64,000 nt of DNA from Clostridia bacterium (GCA_910575055.1 CAJTDC010000001.1:496001-560000); one strand, 5' to 3'; shown: positions 25,707 through 35,791, counted from the stretch's first letter. Translations and numbers: made by a program. Notes: a model not told the origin generated them from the sequence alone.

Positions 25707-27318
25707 TATCCTCGCCTCCCCTTAGCCAAGATTTAATTAACTGTGCTGATATTTCAGGATTGTCTTCTGCAAATTTACGAATATTTTCTTTCAATTCCAT
25801 ACTCTTTTCATTTTGTATACGAAGCAATTCTCTAGATGCTTTTTCATCTTCTGACTCTTGCATTGCTTCTGCTACCGGTGGCACTACTACTGTTTCTGTT
25901 AGCTGTACCTCAGCAAGTGCTGCCTCTTGTGCTTTTTTCTTTCTTCTTCTTAACAAGAATACCAAAAGTATCAAAAGTAATACCAATACTGCCGCTGCAA
26001 TTGCTCCAATTAACAACCATCTGCTAAATTGTCCTGTTGTATCTATTGGTTGTGTTGTATCCATAAAGAACGTTGCACTTGCCAGAGCAATTTTTGTATT
26101 TTTATCTATATCATTAATACCTGCTGCTCTCGCAATCGTATCTCTCAATTCATTTCTTGAAAGGTCACCAAAATCTGTACCATTGATGACTACAGATACA
26201 CTTAAATCTTCTAAATTACCTGTATCCATTTGTACTTGTTCTTTAATTTGGTCTACTAAATAGTTTATGTCTTGTTGATTTCTAATATAATTTTCCGTTC
26301 CTGTTGTTTCTAAATTTTGTACTCCATAAATAGGTATTTCTGCATTTGTTTCTGTTCCAGGTATTCCTCCTACTGCTTCTCCATCTGGCCTTTGCAGTTC
26401 TTGATCTATTGATACATTTCCTGGAATACCAACTTTATCTTCTTCATTAGGAGGTGCAGAATAGTTTATAATTTCTCTTATTCTCTTATCAATATCAACT
26501 GTTGCTTTCACAGAAACTTTAACATTTCCTTCTCCATAAACAGGTTTTAAAATGTCTAATATTTTATTTTTAATACTATTTTCAATCGCTCTTTCTACGT
26601 CCATTTTTAACTGGGAAGAAAGGCTTCTATCTCCATTTGTATCTCTTACTGTAACATCATTTCCATTGCCATCTATTACAGTAATATTTTCAAATTTAAT
26701 TCTGGATACACTTGTAGAAATTAATCTTTGTATACCCTCTACTTGTGCTGTTGTTGGTGTTGTGCCATCTTTCATCGTTACTGTAACACTAGCACTTGCA
26801 TCTATTGTTGGTGTATTTCCAATAACGTATTTTCTTTCTTCTGCTGGTGTAATTGTAACTACTGCCTCTTTCACTCCATCAAAAGCACGTATTGTTGCAG
26901 CTAACCTATCTTGCAAATAGAACTTTTCATAGTTTTGTCTATCTGCATCTGTTGTCATCATGCTAATATTTGTTGTATATGTATCATAAGAAAAACCACT
27001 TTTTGGATAGCCTGCCATAATCAACTGTGCACGCAGTTGGTTTTCTTGACTTTCTGGTACTAATATCGTTCCACCAGCTCTATATTTATAGTTTATATCT
27101 GAGTCATTTAATATTGTGACAATCTCTGCTGCTTCTGTTTCATTCACATCTTGAAAAAGCACAACATAAGGTCTTGTATTCAAATAAAACGCAAGCCCAG
27201 CAGAACCAATTAAAAGCAAAATAATTCCTGCAATAATGAGGCGTTTTGCTTTAGTATTCAATTTTTTAATCGTTTCTTTTATTTTAGTCCATATGGCTTT
27301 TAATTTTGTAACATCCAA
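25699..27318 (-). CDS. fliF: Flagellar MS-ring protein FliF
   Basis: The protein has 539 residues with membrane helices near residues 26-47 and 435-460, and periplasmic ring-building motifs between (YVVLFQDVNETEAAEIVTIL, PESQENQLRAQLIMAGYP). The C-terminal tail that binds FliG is present. It is the base on which the flagellum is built. The start is TTG at 27318 behind AGAGGGG. A possible internal promoter (27546-27574) lies upstream in the 270-base gap after fliE. Confidence 0.96.
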   Translation of the reverse strand: MDVTKLKAIWTKIKETIKKLNTKAKRLIIAGIILLLIGSAGLAFYLNTRPYVVLFQDVNETEAAEIVTILNDSDINYKYRAGGTILVPESQENQLRAQLIMAGYPKSGFSYDTYTTNISMMTTDADRQNYEKFYLQDRLAATIRAFDGVKEAVVTITPAEERKYVIGNTPTIDASASVTVTMKDGTTPTTAQVEGIQRLISTSVSRIKFENITVIDGNGNDVTVRDTNGDRSLSSQLKMDVERAIENSIKNKILDILKPVYGEGNVKVSVKATVDIDKRIREIINYSAPPNEEDKVGIPGNVSIDQELQRPDGEAVGGIPGTETNAEIPIYGVQNLETTGTENYIRNQQDINYLVDQIKEQVQMDTGNLEDLSVSVVINGTDFGDLSRNELRDTIARAAGINDIDKNTKIALASATFFMDTTQPIDTTGQFSRWLLIGAIAAAVLVLLLILLVFLLRRRKKKAQEAALAEVQLTETVVVPPVAEAMQESEDEKASRELLRIQNEKSMELKENIRKFAEDNPEISAQLIKSWLRGGEDNA

Positions 27319-27545
27319 TTTAAACCCCTCTTGACATTCTTATATTCGTCTTACACTAAACAGTTCTCACTATTTTTTAACAGCAAGAATTTTTAAAAAA
27401 TTTATCTAAATATATCCGAAAAATAATTTTTTAAGTTCTATAAAACCCCTTAAAAATCTCTTGTTGAACAACCTTTATACTATAAAATCTTGCTACCTAA
27501 AAAATAGAAGAATTTTTCATAAACCTATGTTTTGCTTCTTTATTT

Positions 27546-27574
27546 ATATTTTACATTAAAATCGCTCTTTTGAC
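27546..27574 (-). promoter_or_regulatory. Possible internal promoter upstream of fliF
   Basis: The reverse strand reads TTGTCA, 17 bases, TAAAAT, in the 270-base gap between fliE and fliF. The match is reasonable but AT-rich DNA gives such matches by chance. Confidence 0.35.
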
Positions 27575-27588
27575 AAATTAAGAGATTT

Positions 27589-27912
27589 TTACAAATTAAT
27601 CCTCATGATTTCATTGTAAGCTTCCAATGCTCTATTTCTCAGTTGTACCAAAAGTTCCACTGAAAGCTGTGCTTTTGCTGCTGCAATAGGTTCTGTGTGT
27701 GCATCGTCTGTTTGTCCTGTTGCCAACATATATTTTGCTTTTTGGTATTCATCTTCTGTTTGGATTACATCATTAATTGCATTTTGAAATACATCTGCAA
27801 ATACGGTTTGTCCAACATCTACTTTTACATCTTGTCCTACTCTTGAACTTACTTTTTGAGTTGTACCAAATCCTTCTCCAAACTGCATCAACTGTATTGG
27901 GTCTACAAACAT
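27589..27912 (-). CDS. fliE: Hook-basal body complex protein FliE
   Basis: The protein has 107 residues. The C-terminal half fits FliE (FADVFQNAINDVIQTEDEYQ, KAQLSVELLVQLRNRALEAY). FliE joins the MS ring to the rod. The ribosome site GGGAGGG is strong. It follows flgC after a gap of about 190 bases. Confidence 0.93.
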   Translation of the reverse strand: MFVDPIQLMQFGEGFGTTQKVSSRVGQDVKVDVGQTVFADVFQNAINDVIQTEDEYQKAKYMLATGQTDDAHTEPIAAAKAQLSVELLVQLRNRALEAYNEIMRINL

Positions 27913-28099
27913 TACATATCCCTCCCAAATTTATTCAACTTTTTATTGTTACACACAAAAATGATGCAGTTTAGCCTTTATATTTTATCAGTAATAAAAA
28001 ATTAAATAAGTATAAAAACAATTATACACTATAATTTTGCTACTTTAAACAATACTCTACTGCAAAATTTTCTATTTTAACAATATTATTATTTATACA

Positions 28100-28573
28100 T
28101 CATCGTCCTATTTCTAGTGCTTTTGATGCCATTGCTTTTATTGCATTAAATGCAGTCAAATTTGCATCATATCCCCTAGACGCTGACATACCATCTATTG
28201 TTTCCTTTACCAAATCAATATTTGGCATCATAACATAACCATCTACATCTGCATCTGGGTGCAATGGGTCATATACTGGTTTAAAATCTCTATCATCTTC
28301 TACTATTTCAGCAACACGTACTCCACCTGCTGCTCCAATACTACCTATTTTTTGACCATTTCTTCCTCTTACTCCACGAGCAGCTCCATTTAATACATCT
28401 TGAAAATTTCTATCTTTTACTGTTTCAAAAACAACCATTTTTCTTTTATATGGACCACCGTCTTCTGTTCTTGTTGTTTTTAAATTTGAAATATTTTCTG
28501 ATACAACATCTAATCTCATTCTTTCTGCTGTCATACCAGAAGCACTAATATTTAATGCACTCAAAAACGCCAT
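28100..28573 (-). CDS. flgC: Flagellar basal-body rod protein FlgC
   Basis: The protein has 157 residues: LNISASGMTAERMRLDVVSE at the N-terminus and MPNIDLVKETIDGMSASRGY at the C-terminus, the FlgC signature. Proximal rod subunit exported by the flagellar system. It follows flgB by about 20 bases. Confidence 0.95.
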   Translation of the reverse strand: MAFLSALNISASGMTAERMRLDVVSENISNLKTTRTEDGGPYKRKMVVFETVKDRNFQDVLNGAARGVRGRNGQKIGSIGAAGGVRVAEIVEDDRDFKPVYDPLHPDADVDGYVMMPNIDLVKETIDGMSASRGYDANLTAFNAIKAMASKALEIGR

Positions 28574-28592
28574 AATTTTTCACCTCATTTTT

Positions 28593-28988
28593 TTATTGTC
28601 CTCTAATTGCAGTACGCAATCTCGTATAGTCAAAATTAAAAGATTGTATCAAATATTGATACTGAAGTGTTGCCCTTGCCAACTCTGAGCTTTCTGCTGT
28701 AACATCTACATTGTTACCATCCATTCTCATAAATTCATCTTCTGTTTCATGTACAGTCATTTTTGTATTTCTAATTGCTTCTCTCAAATCTTTATACGAC
28801 CTATTCTTATCTCCTGTTAATCTTAATCTTCTCTCTAGTTCATCTTCAAAAGTTAAATATTCTGCTTTAAAATTAGGTGTATTTTGATTTGCAATATTAT
28901 TCATTGTAATCTTTTGCTTTTGCCACAAATAATCTAATGACTTTTCTGTCATCATTCCCGCATTTCCCAGTATAAAATCCAAATTCAT
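28593..28988 (-). CDS. flgB: Flagellar basal-body rod protein FlgB
   Basis: The protein has 131 residues with the FlgB pattern (KSLDYLWQKQKITMNNIANQ, NTPNFKAEYLTFEDEL). First gene of the fla/che operon. The start is hard to fix: GAGG is only 2 bases before the ATG at 28988 and overlaps a GTG at 28991, while a TTG two codons downstream has ideal spacing. A sigma-A-like promoter is at 29060-29088. Confidence 0.93.
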   Translation of the reverse strand: MNLDFILGNAGMMTEKSLDYLWQKQKITMNNIANQNTPNFKAEYLTFEDELERRLRLTGDKNRSYKDLREAIRNTKMTVHETEDEFMRMDGNNVDVTAESSELARATLQYQYLIQSFNFDYTRLRTAIRGQ

Positions 28989-28991
28989 CAC

Positions 28992-29550
28992 CTCAATTTT
29001 TATGTATCATTATACATTATTGTTTTATAAGCGCATTACTGCTTTTTTTAATGATTATTATTATATGCTAAAACTATATAAAAATCAACACATATGCTTT
29101 GATTTCAACAAAAAAAATAATAAAAAAATTACGTTATTACTATTCATACTATAAAATTCTTATATTTTTACCGTTTTATAACAGCATACACAAGTATTTT
29201 TTGTTTATATTCTACAAAAAACGACACTAGTATATTTACATAAAATTCTAAATTATTGCTATTTTCTCTACATTTTTGATTATTAAATTGACATAATTAA
29301 AAAAATTCCATTAATTTCATTATTTTTTATATACATTTTTTAACAAAATTTTTATAAATATAGTTTCATTTTTATGACTACTTTTATGCAAAAAGTATAA
29401 TATATTGTACACGCTATCTTATATTTACACTACATATTGTAATTACTATTTTTTATTTTTTACAAATTCTAAATGCAATTTTATTGCACCTTTTTTGCTT
29501 ACTCCATTATATTCTGCTGCCCTTAAAAATAGCACACTTATTTTTAAAAT
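28992..29550. other. AT-rich leader of the fla/che operon
   Basis: About 560 bases with no ORF that looks coding on either strand. It carries the promoter at 29060-29088. No sigma-D -10 is seen here, so the operon is probably transcribed by sigma-A. Confidence 0.6.
29060..29088 (-). promoter_or_regulatory. Sigma-A promoter of the fla/che operon
   Basis: The reverse strand reads TTGATT, 17 bases, TATAAT, about 70 bases before flgB. Confidence 0.6.
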
Positions 29551-29584
29551 AAAAAGACTTATAAATAATATATAAGTCTTTTTT
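29551..29584 (-). terminator. Terminator after the FMN lipoprotein gene
   Basis: A 13-bp hairpin (AAAAAGACTTATA with TATAAGTCTTTTT) ends in a T-run 6 bases after the stop codon. Its symmetry would also work on the other strand. Confidence 0.8.
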
Positions 29585-29589
29585 ATACA

Positions 29590-30036
29590 TTAATCACTAT
29601 AAGGTACTATAGTAACAGAACAATCTCCTACTTTTGCTTTTTCCAACACTGCATTCACTAATGCTTTAAAATTCTTTCCAGAGCTAGATGCACCACTAAT
29701 TACATCAATATCAGAAGACTGTTTTTCCAAAAGCTGTGCTCCATATTCTCTTGTATAACGGTTTGGATAAACACCTTGTATAGGGTTCATTATCCTCATA
29801 TACGCAATATCCCAAGATTTTATAAATCCTGTAGGTGTAGCTGCATTATATTCTACTGTTATAATTTTACCATTACTTACACAAATTGTTACAAATTCCT
29901 GCCAACCATGTCCTTCATCATATCCGTCCATATGTGCCGTATAATATCCATCTTTCAATTCTTGCTCTTTTACACAGCTACTCAAAGAAAACAGCATGAC
30001 TACTGTCAGCAAACTAATTATTATTTTTTTCATCAT
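29590..30036 (-). CDS. FMN-binding-domain lipoprotein
   Basis: The protein has 148 residues. A signal peptide ends in a lipobox, LSSC, with C21 as the lipid-anchored residue. The rest is an FMN-binding domain (DGYYTAHMDGYDEGHGWQEF, GKIITVEYNA) with the flavinylation-type motif DVISGASSSG (S114 onward), where ApbE attaches FMN to a Ser or Thr. Such proteins carry electrons outside the membrane. It starts 13 bases after a Cache-type MCP gene and shares its operon, suggesting a redox input to chemotaxis (inference). No apbE gene is in the window. Confidence 0.85.
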   Translation of the reverse strand: MMKKIIISLLTVVMLFSLSSCVKEQELKDGYYTAHMDGYDEGHGWQEFVTICVSNGKIITVEYNAATPTGFIKSWDIAYMRIMNPIQGVYPNRYTREYGAQLLEKQSSDIDVISGASSSGKNFKALVNAVLEKAKVGDCSVTIVPYSD

Positions 30037-30049
30037 ACCATCTCCTTTC

Positions 30050-32032
30050 TTATTTTATATTTTCCTCTTTTGTTTGAAATCTTTCTACCATTCTTTGCAA
30101 TGTTATTGCCTGCTGTGTTAATTCATCAATAGAATTTGCACTCTCTTTACTTACTGTCAAATTCTTTGATGCCATATCTGATATAGTTTCAATAGCATAT
30201 GCTACATTTTCCAATGCAAGCATTTCACTTTCTACAGAAACTAAAAGCTTATCTGTAATATCTGAAATTTCTTGAGATATAGATGCTATATCATTCATTG
30301 ATACAGATGTTTCATCTGCTATTTTTACTCCTGCATTAATTGCTACACTAGAATCTTTAATAATATTTGCTGTATATTTTGCAAAGTCAGAACTCTTTCC
30401 TGCCAAATTCCTTACTTCATCTGCTACAACAGAAAATCCTTTTCCTGCTTCTCCTGCCCTTGCTGCTTCTATAGAAGCATTGATTGCTAATATATTTGTT
30501 TGGAATGCAATGTCTTCCATAAATTTTGTGGTTTTACTAATTTCTTCTTCGCTTGTTCTAATATCGTCCATTGCTTTCAGAAGTGCCTTCATATGGCCTA
30601 TACCTTCCTCAAGTTTTTGTTCTACTTTTATTGTTAATTCTTTTGTTTCTTTTGCATTTTCATCTACTGCTATAATACTGTCTGAAATTTCATTTGACTC
30701 TTGTATTAATTTTTCAATAGAGCCTGACTGTTGTTCACTTGCATTTTCTACTGCCTTCGCATCATTTGAAACACCTAATGCTGCATTAGAAAGCATATTC
30801 GCTGCTTCTTTTAGTTGTCCAATCATTTCATTTAAAAAGTCTATAATATTGTTTGTGGACTCTTTTAATACCACAAAGTCCCCCATAAATTCCTCTTTTA
30901 CTTCTACATTCAAATCTCCTTGCGATACAGACTTTAATGTATCTCTTAATTCTACAATATATTCTCTCATATCTTTTACACTATATTCCAATGCAACAGA
31001 CAAATCTTCTGCTTCATCTCCTGTTTGTAATATCTCTACTGGGCTTGTAATATCTCCTTTTGCCAGCTTCTGTATTCTTTGTTTTACATTATCAATAGAA
31101 CCAGATATTTTATTTGATATCAAAGTTGCTATAATTATTACTATCAAACAACTTATTATTGCTACAATAATATTTGTTATACTAATACGACGACTTACTA
31201 CATTAAATTCTTCATGAGGCATAAATATTGCCATATACCAATTTGCTCCCCTTACTGGAGTATAACAAACAAATTGTTTTTTTCCTTTTACTGTTATTTC
31301 TTTTATATTGGTTTCTCCTGTATATACTTTCTGGAATAATTCCATTACTTGCTCATTTCCTGAATACATTTGTGATATGTTTGTTTTATTTTCTACAATA
31401 CTTGTATTAGGGTGTGCCATTACTACACCATTTTTATTTACTATTACAGCATAACCTGTAGAACCAATTTGCAAATTTGTTAATACATCATTTAATATAT
31501 CATATTTATAACTTCCTATTACATAATAGGTAACATCTCCCTCTCCTTGTATTGGTGTACCAATTATAATTTGAAGTTGATTATCTGTATATTCTACATC
31601 GCCTACTACTAAATTTCCTGTTTCTTTCATTCCTTGAAACAATTCTGTATTTGACAAATCTTTTGGACTATTTTCTGCACCACAATAAAATTTACCGTCA
31701 CTTGTATACAGTGAAAGCCAAACAAATTCTATCCCTGCACTAAAATCTGTTAAAACCTGTTGCTTTTGCTCTAATGTTGTATATTCGCTATGTAATATTT
31801 CATTGTCCGAAACAGTAAATATACGGTCAGCAAGCATATGTAAATTTCCTTCTACTGTCTGGGAAGAAATCCTTGTTAAAGGTCTGAGTAATCTTTCCAC
31901 TAACGAATTTGTTAATGTATGAATACCGTGTATCATCACTATTCCTGTAAAAACAGCTACACAAAGTACCCCTATAATCGCTGTAGACATAATTTTTGTT
32001 TTTATACTTCTTTTTTGTACTCTCTTTTCCAT
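30050..32032 (-). CDS. Methyl-accepting chemotaxis protein with extracellular Cache-type sensor
   Basis: The protein has about 660 residues: TM1 near the N-terminus, a large extracellular sensor of about 240 residues with Cache-like traits ([20 protein letters not shown]), TM2, HAMP, and a cytoplasmic signalling domain with the conserved tip ([20 protein letters not shown]). It senses a small molecule and controls CheA. The ATG at 32032 is preferred: an in-frame GTG at 32062 has no ribosome site, while AAAGGGGAG lies just before the ATG. It follows another MCP by about 60 bases and precedes the FMN lipoprotein by 13. Confidence 0.92.
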   Translation of the reverse strand: MEKRVQKRSIKTKIMSTAIIGVLCVAVFTGIVMIHGIHTLTNSLVERLLRPLTRISSQTVEGNLHMLADRIFTVSDNEILHSEYTTLEQKQQVLTDFSAGIEFVWLSLYTSDGKFYCGAENSPKDLSNTELFQGMKETGNLVVGDVEYTDNQLQIIIGTPIQGEGDVTYYVIGSYKYDILNDVLTNLQIGSTGYAVIVNKNGVVMAHPNTSIVENKTNISQMYSGNEQVMELFQKVYTGETNIKEITVKGKKQFVCYTPVRGANWYMAIFMPHEEFNVVSRRISITNIIVAIISCLIVIIIATLISNKISGSIDNVKQRIQKLAKGDITSPVEILQTGDEAEDLSVALEYSVKDMREYIVELRDTLKSVSQGDLNVEVKEEFMGDFVVLKESTNNIIDFLNEMIGQLKEAANMLSNAALGVSNDAKAVENASEQQSGSIEKLIQESNEISDSIIAVDENAKETKELTIKVEQKLEEGIGHMKALLKAMDDIRTSEEEISKTTKFMEDIAFQTNILAINASIEAARAGEAGKGFSVVADEVRNLAGKSSDFAKYTANIIKDSSVAINAGVKIADETSVSMNDIASISQEISDITDKLLVSVESEMLALENVAYAIETISDMASKNLTVSKESANSIDELTQQAITLQRMVERFQTKEENIK

Positions 32033-32075
32033 TGTTAAGTTTAACTCCCCTTTCTTTCCCACAACTATAATAGCA

Positions 32076-32107
32076 GCAGTGTAGAATATTTTATTTCCAC
32101 ACTGCTA
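32076..32107. repeat. Inverted repeat between the two MCP genes
   Basis: AGCAGTGT and ACACTGCT arms around a 16-base loop. No T-run follows, so it is more likely an RNA processing or stability structure than a terminator. Confidence 0.45.
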
Positions 32108-32122
32108 TACTATCATCTTTTT

Positions 32123-33907
32123 TTAATATTTACTATCAAAACTTTGTCCTTGTTCTTCTTGAAAATCATATTCTGTAGTATCATAATCAATTGGTTTATA
32201 TATTACAGTATCTTCCATTCCTGTATTCCCTTTTAATTTGAATTGTGAAATCAATGATTTTAACATTTCTGACTGACTTGACAGTTGTTCGCTTGCTGCC
32301 GCACTTTGTTGTGCTGTTGCAGAGTTTGTTTGTATTACTGCTGATATTTGTTCCATACCCAGTGTTACTTGATTAATTGCAGAAGACTGGTCACTTGATG
32401 CAACAGAAATTTTATTGATAATATTTGCTACTTCCTGAACGCCTCCTACTACTTCATTTAATGATTCTGCTGTCTGATTTGCAATTTCTTCCCCATTTTT
32501 TACCGCTTTAATAGAATTTTCAATCAGCATTGCTGTATTTTTAGATGCTTCTGCACTTTTACCTGCCAATGTTCTTACTTCATCTGCTACTACTGCAAAT
32601 CCTTTTCCTGCTGCTCCTGCTCTTGCTGCCTCTACCGCTGCATTTAATGCAAGTATATTCGTTTGAAATGCAATATCTTCTATTGTTTTAATTATTTTTC
32701 CAATCTCACTGGAAGAATTACTAATATCTTCCATTGCTTGTAACATATTTTTCATTCTATTACTACTTTCAGATGCTTCGCTTTCTACTTGGTTCGCTTT
32801 TTGATTTGCTTGATTTGCATTTTCTGCATTTTGAGATACTTGATTTGATATTTCTGTAATGGTTGCAGACAATTGTTCTACAGAACTCGCTTGCTCTGTT
32901 GTACCTTGTGAAAGTGCCTGAGCTCCACTAGAAACTTGAGATGCCCCACTAGAAACTTGTACAGAAGACTCTGCTACTGTTTGTAATGTATCAGAAATTT
33001 TATCTACAAATTTCATTATAGAATCTTCTATACTTGAAAAATCACCCTTAAATGGTTCTTTTGCTCTTTCAATTTTGAAATCACCTTCTGACATTCTGTG
33101 CATCATATCATCAATTTGAGTAATATATTCAGCCAATGTTGATACAGAAGAACGAACGCTATCCGCCATCTCTCCAAATTCATCTTTTGACTCATATTCT
33201 ATTGTAGTATGTACATTTCCTTTTGACATTTCTTCCATTGCATACAACACTTGATTTAATGGTGTTAATATCAATACACTTAATGTTTTTACCATAATCA
33301 TAGAAATGATAATACTTAATATCAATATAATAATAATCGCCAGGTAAGCCCTTGATGTAATTGTATTAGATTCCTCTACTTGTTTTTGTATCATATCTTC
33401 TTGTGCATTGATAATAGTAGATAAAGCACTCTCTGCTTGATTTAAAGCAGCTTCAAAATCATTTTTATATATTGCATATGCTTGGTTATTTAATTCTTCA
33501 TCATCTGAAGCAAGTAAAGAAGACATTTGTTGTTCTGCATTTGCCATCTGTTTTAAAGCATTTTCTAAGCCAGAAAACAAACTGATGTCAATAGAAGCAT
33601 TTTGTTTATACAAAGAAATTATATTATTCAAATTTGTTGTATCTTCATTTACTTCTTGTAATTGTTGTGAAATTAAATTCAAATCATTTTCTATTAAAGC
33701 CCTTAACATATTTATTTGTACTTTTTCTAACTGTGTTTGTATTTGTTGAGAATATTTCGTATTTGGTACAGCCTTTTGTGCAAATACATTAACCTGATTA
33801 TTAATATGCCTAATACTAACAAAAGCAGTAATTCCTAATACAAGCGTTGCCAATATAATTACTGCAAGACTAATCAACAACTTCATCTTTAATCTCAAAT
33901 TTTTCAT
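32123..33907 (-). CDS. Methyl-accepting chemotaxis protein with four-helix-bundle sensor
   Basis: The protein has 594 residues. TM1 is at about 9-30, followed by a Gln/Asn-rich helical extracellular domain of about 160 residues, TM2 near 190, HAMP, and the signalling domain with tip [20 protein letters not shown]. This fits the 4HB_MCP class. Ribosome site TTGGAGG is good. First gene of a likely operon with the Cache MCP and FMN lipoprotein. Confidence 0.92.
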   Translation of the reverse strand: MKNLRLKMKLLISLAVIILATLVLGITAFVSIRHINNQVNVFAQKAVPNTKYSQQIQTQLEKVQINMLRALIENDLNLISQQLQEVNEDTTNLNNIISLYKQNASIDISLFSGLENALKQMANAEQQMSSLLASDDEELNNQAYAIYKNDFEAALNQAESALSTIINAQEDMIQKQVEESNTITSRAYLAIIIILILSIIISMIMVKTLSVLILTPLNQVLYAMEEMSKGNVHTTIEYESKDEFGEMADSVRSSVSTLAEYITQIDDMMHRMSEGDFKIERAKEPFKGDFSSIEDSIMKFVDKISDTLQTVAESSVQVSSGASQVSSGAQALSQGTTEQASSVEQLSATITEISNQVSQNAENANQANQKANQVESEASESSNRMKNMLQAMEDISNSSSEIGKIIKTIEDIAFQTNILALNAAVEAARAGAAGKGFAVVADEVRTLAGKSAEASKNTAMLIENSIKAVKNGEEIANQTAESLNEVVGGVQEVANIINKISVASSDQSSAINQVTLGMEQISAVIQTNSATAQQSAAASEQLSSQSEMLKSLISQFKLKGNTGMEDTVIYKPIDYDTTEYDFQEEQGQSFDSKY

Positions 33908-34180
33908 AAAATAAATCCTCCAAGTTTAGTTTTAATATAAATTACTCCCTTCATTCTTTACTGTCTTGACTACATTTCCTCCTTTAATTTACAAAAATTT
34001 TCTATTTATTTTTTCTATATTTACTTTTACATAGATAGACAAAACCCCTTTATATAAAATATTTCTTATTTTTATTTTTATGTTAACACTACTATCGTTA
34101 TTTTATATCAATATCTATTTTAATATAACATCTTATGACAGCATAGTCAATGATATACAACAATGTAAAACACTTTTTAA
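33908..34180. other. Gene-free spacer upstream of the MCP operon
   Basis: AT-rich. No convincing promoter of either the sigma-A or sigma-D type was found by eye. The MCP operon's promoter must lie here or further upstream. Confidence 0.4.
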
Positions 34181-34210
34181 TGAAAAAGCGATGTCTTTAT
34201 CAGACATCGC
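34181..34210 (-). terminator. Terminator of the AbrB-type regulator gene
   Basis: Stem GCGATGTCT/AGACATCGC with a 5-base loop, followed on the reverse strand by TTTTT. Confidence 0.85.
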
Positions 34211-34229
34211 CGTGGAAAAGAACACAGAC

Positions 34230-34493
34230 CTACTCTATTACCTGCAAACCTGCAAGTGCTGCCATTTCAACGATAGAACTTTTCGCCACTTTTTTACCTT
34301 TGTAATCAATTAAATCATCCATTGCACCTGTAAAAATATCTGCAGGTTCATATTTTTTTAGTATTACTTTTTCATCGTCCACAAAAATTTCCAAGGAATC
34401 TTTTTCTTTGATGTTTAATACCCTTCGCAGTTCAATAGGTAATACAACGCGTCCTAATTCATCCACTTTTCTCACAATTCCCGTTGATTTCAT
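34230..34493 (-). CDS. AbrB/SpoVT-family transition-state regulator
   Basis: The protein has 87 residues from the ATG at 34493; an upstream TTG at 34511 sits inside the GGGAGG ribosome site and is not used. The N-terminal swapped-hairpin DNA-binding domain is clear (STGIVRKVDELGRVVLPIEL RR region), followed by EKDSLEIFVDDEKVILKKYE and a short C-terminal part. Closest to AbrB/Abh of Bacillus. These dimers or tetramers repress stationary-phase genes. It is divergent from spmA-spmB with a strong promoter of its own (34550-34578). Confidence 0.9.
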   Translation of the reverse strand: MKSTGIVRKVDELGRVVLPIELRRVLNIKEKDSLEIFVDDEKVILKKYEPADIFTGAMDDLIDYKGKKVAKSSIVEMAALAGLQVIE

Positions 34494-34549
34494 TTTTAAA
34501 AATCCTCCCAAATAGCACCTGTTAATGATTTTTAATACCTATCTAAATG

Positions 34550-34578
34550 AATATAACACATTTGTCAAACAATGTCAA
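34550..34578 (-). promoter_or_regulatory. Sigma-A promoter of the AbrB-type gene
   Basis: The reverse strand reads TTGACA, 17 bases, TATATT, about 60 bases before the ATG. Strong match. A second TTTGACA overlaps the spacer. Confidence 0.8.
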
Positions 34579-34676
34579 CTTTTAAAGAAACACAAACAAA
34601 AACCATTTATTTTTTGTAGCAATTTTTTAAAAAATGCAGAATATATTACTATAATATACAGAAAGGATTGGTTACT

Positions 34677-35255
34677 ATGTTAAATTTTATATGGGTATTT
34701 TGTATATTATTTGGTATTTTATTCGCACTTATTACGGGAGAAATGGGTGCAGTTTCACAAGCAGTATTGTCTGGAGGTAGAGAAGCAGTTAATCTTGCTA
34801 TTACTATGGCAGGCGTTGTTGCAACTTGGAGCGGTATTATGAAAATTGCAGAAAAAGGTGGTATGATTTCTACACTATCTAACCGCTTTTCCCCTGTATT
34901 ACATTTTCTTTTTCCTGAAATTCCCAAAAAAAGCAAAGCTATGCAATATATCTCAGCTAATTTTATAGCCAATTTTTTAGGATTAGGTTGGGCCGCTACC
35001 CCTGCTGGCATACTTGCTATGAAAGAACTACAAAAATACAACAAAAAAAAAGACACTGCAAGCAATGCTATGTGTATATTTATGATTATTAATATGTCAT
35101 CATTACAACTTGTCACAATTAACATACTTGCTTACAGAGCACAATACGGTTCTACAAATCCAGGTGAAATTATAGGTCCTGGCATAATTGCCACTCTCTT
35201 TTCTACAATAATAGGTGTATTTGTTGGTAAATTGTTAGAACGGAGGTGCAAATGA
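34677..35255 (+). CDS. spmA: Spore maturation protein A
   Basis: The protein has 192 residues with several membrane segments and the SpmA pattern (GGREAVNLAITMAGVVATWS, MKIAEKGGMI, ANFLGLGWAATPAGILAMKE). In Bacillus SpmA and SpmB help dehydrate the spore core. The ATG at 34677 is chosen because AGAAAGGA lies 9 bases upstream; a TTG at 34668 is too close. The stop overlaps an ATG for spmB (ATGA at 35252-35255). Confidence 0.93.
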   Translation: MLNFIWVFCILFGILFALITGEMGAVSQAVLSGGREAVNLAITMAGVVATWSGIMKIAEKGGMISTLSNRFSPVLHFLFPEIPKKSKAMQYISANFIANFLGLGWAATPAGILAMKELQKYNKKKDTASNAMCIFMIINMSSLQLVTINILAYRAQYGSTNPGEIIGPGIIATLFSTIIGVFVGKLLERRCK

Positions 35256-35789
35256 TTGGTATTTTTTTTATATCTTTCTGATTTTATTATACCTGTTACT
35301 ATATTATTTATTGTAGTATTTGCTTGTATCAAAAGAGTAAATATTTATGATGCTTTTATAGAAGGTGCTCTTGACGGTTTAAAAACAGTTGTGGACATTT
35401 TACCTACACTTATAGGGCTTATGGTAGCAGTAGCAGTATTACGAAGCAGTGGCTTTTTATCATTTTTAACAGACATACTAAAGCCTTTTGTACAATGGAC
35501 TGGTTTCCCTGCTGAAATTATTCCTTTAAGTTTAATGCGTCTTGTTTCTTCTTCTGCTGCTACAGGGCTTTTAGTGGATTTATTTACTACATATGGTACA
35601 GACTCTTTTATAGGTAGAATTTCTTCTGTTATGATGAGTTGTACAGAAACTGTTTTTTATACTATGTCTGTTTATTTTACCGCTGTTAAAATTACTAAAA
35701 CTCGTTTTACATTAGCGGGAGCAATCGCTGCCAATATTGCTGGTGTTGTTGCTGCCTATTATGTTACATTACTACTTTTTGGAAAATAA
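35256..35789 (+). CDS. spmB: Spore maturation protein B, uncertain start
   Basis: The protein has 177 residues with membrane segments and the SpmB pattern (FIEGALDGLKTVVDILPTLI, LMRLVSSSAATGLL, MMSCTETVFYTMSVYF). In this frame it starts at TTG 35256. The natural start would be the ATG at 35252, which overlaps the spmA stop and has GGAGG 5 bases upstream, but that frame ends after nine codons. Both frames enter a run of eight T at 35262-35269; with seven T the ATG would read into SpmB. Either the TTG is used or slippage at the T-run restores the frame. Confidence 0.9.
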   Translation: MVFFLYLSDFIIPVTILFIVVFACIKRVNIYDAFIEGALDGLKTVVDILPTLIGLMVAVAVLRSSGFLSFLTDILKPFVQWTGFPAEIIPLSLMRLVSSSAATGLLVDLFTTYGTDSFIGRISSVMMSCTETVFYTMSVYFTAVKITKTRFTLAGAIAANIAGVVAAYYVTLLLFGK

Positions 35790-35791
35790 AA

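Noticed and set aside
34649-35332. Reverse-strand frames over spmA and spmB
   Set aside because: They are shadows of the clear spmA/spmB coding frames and have no ribosome site.
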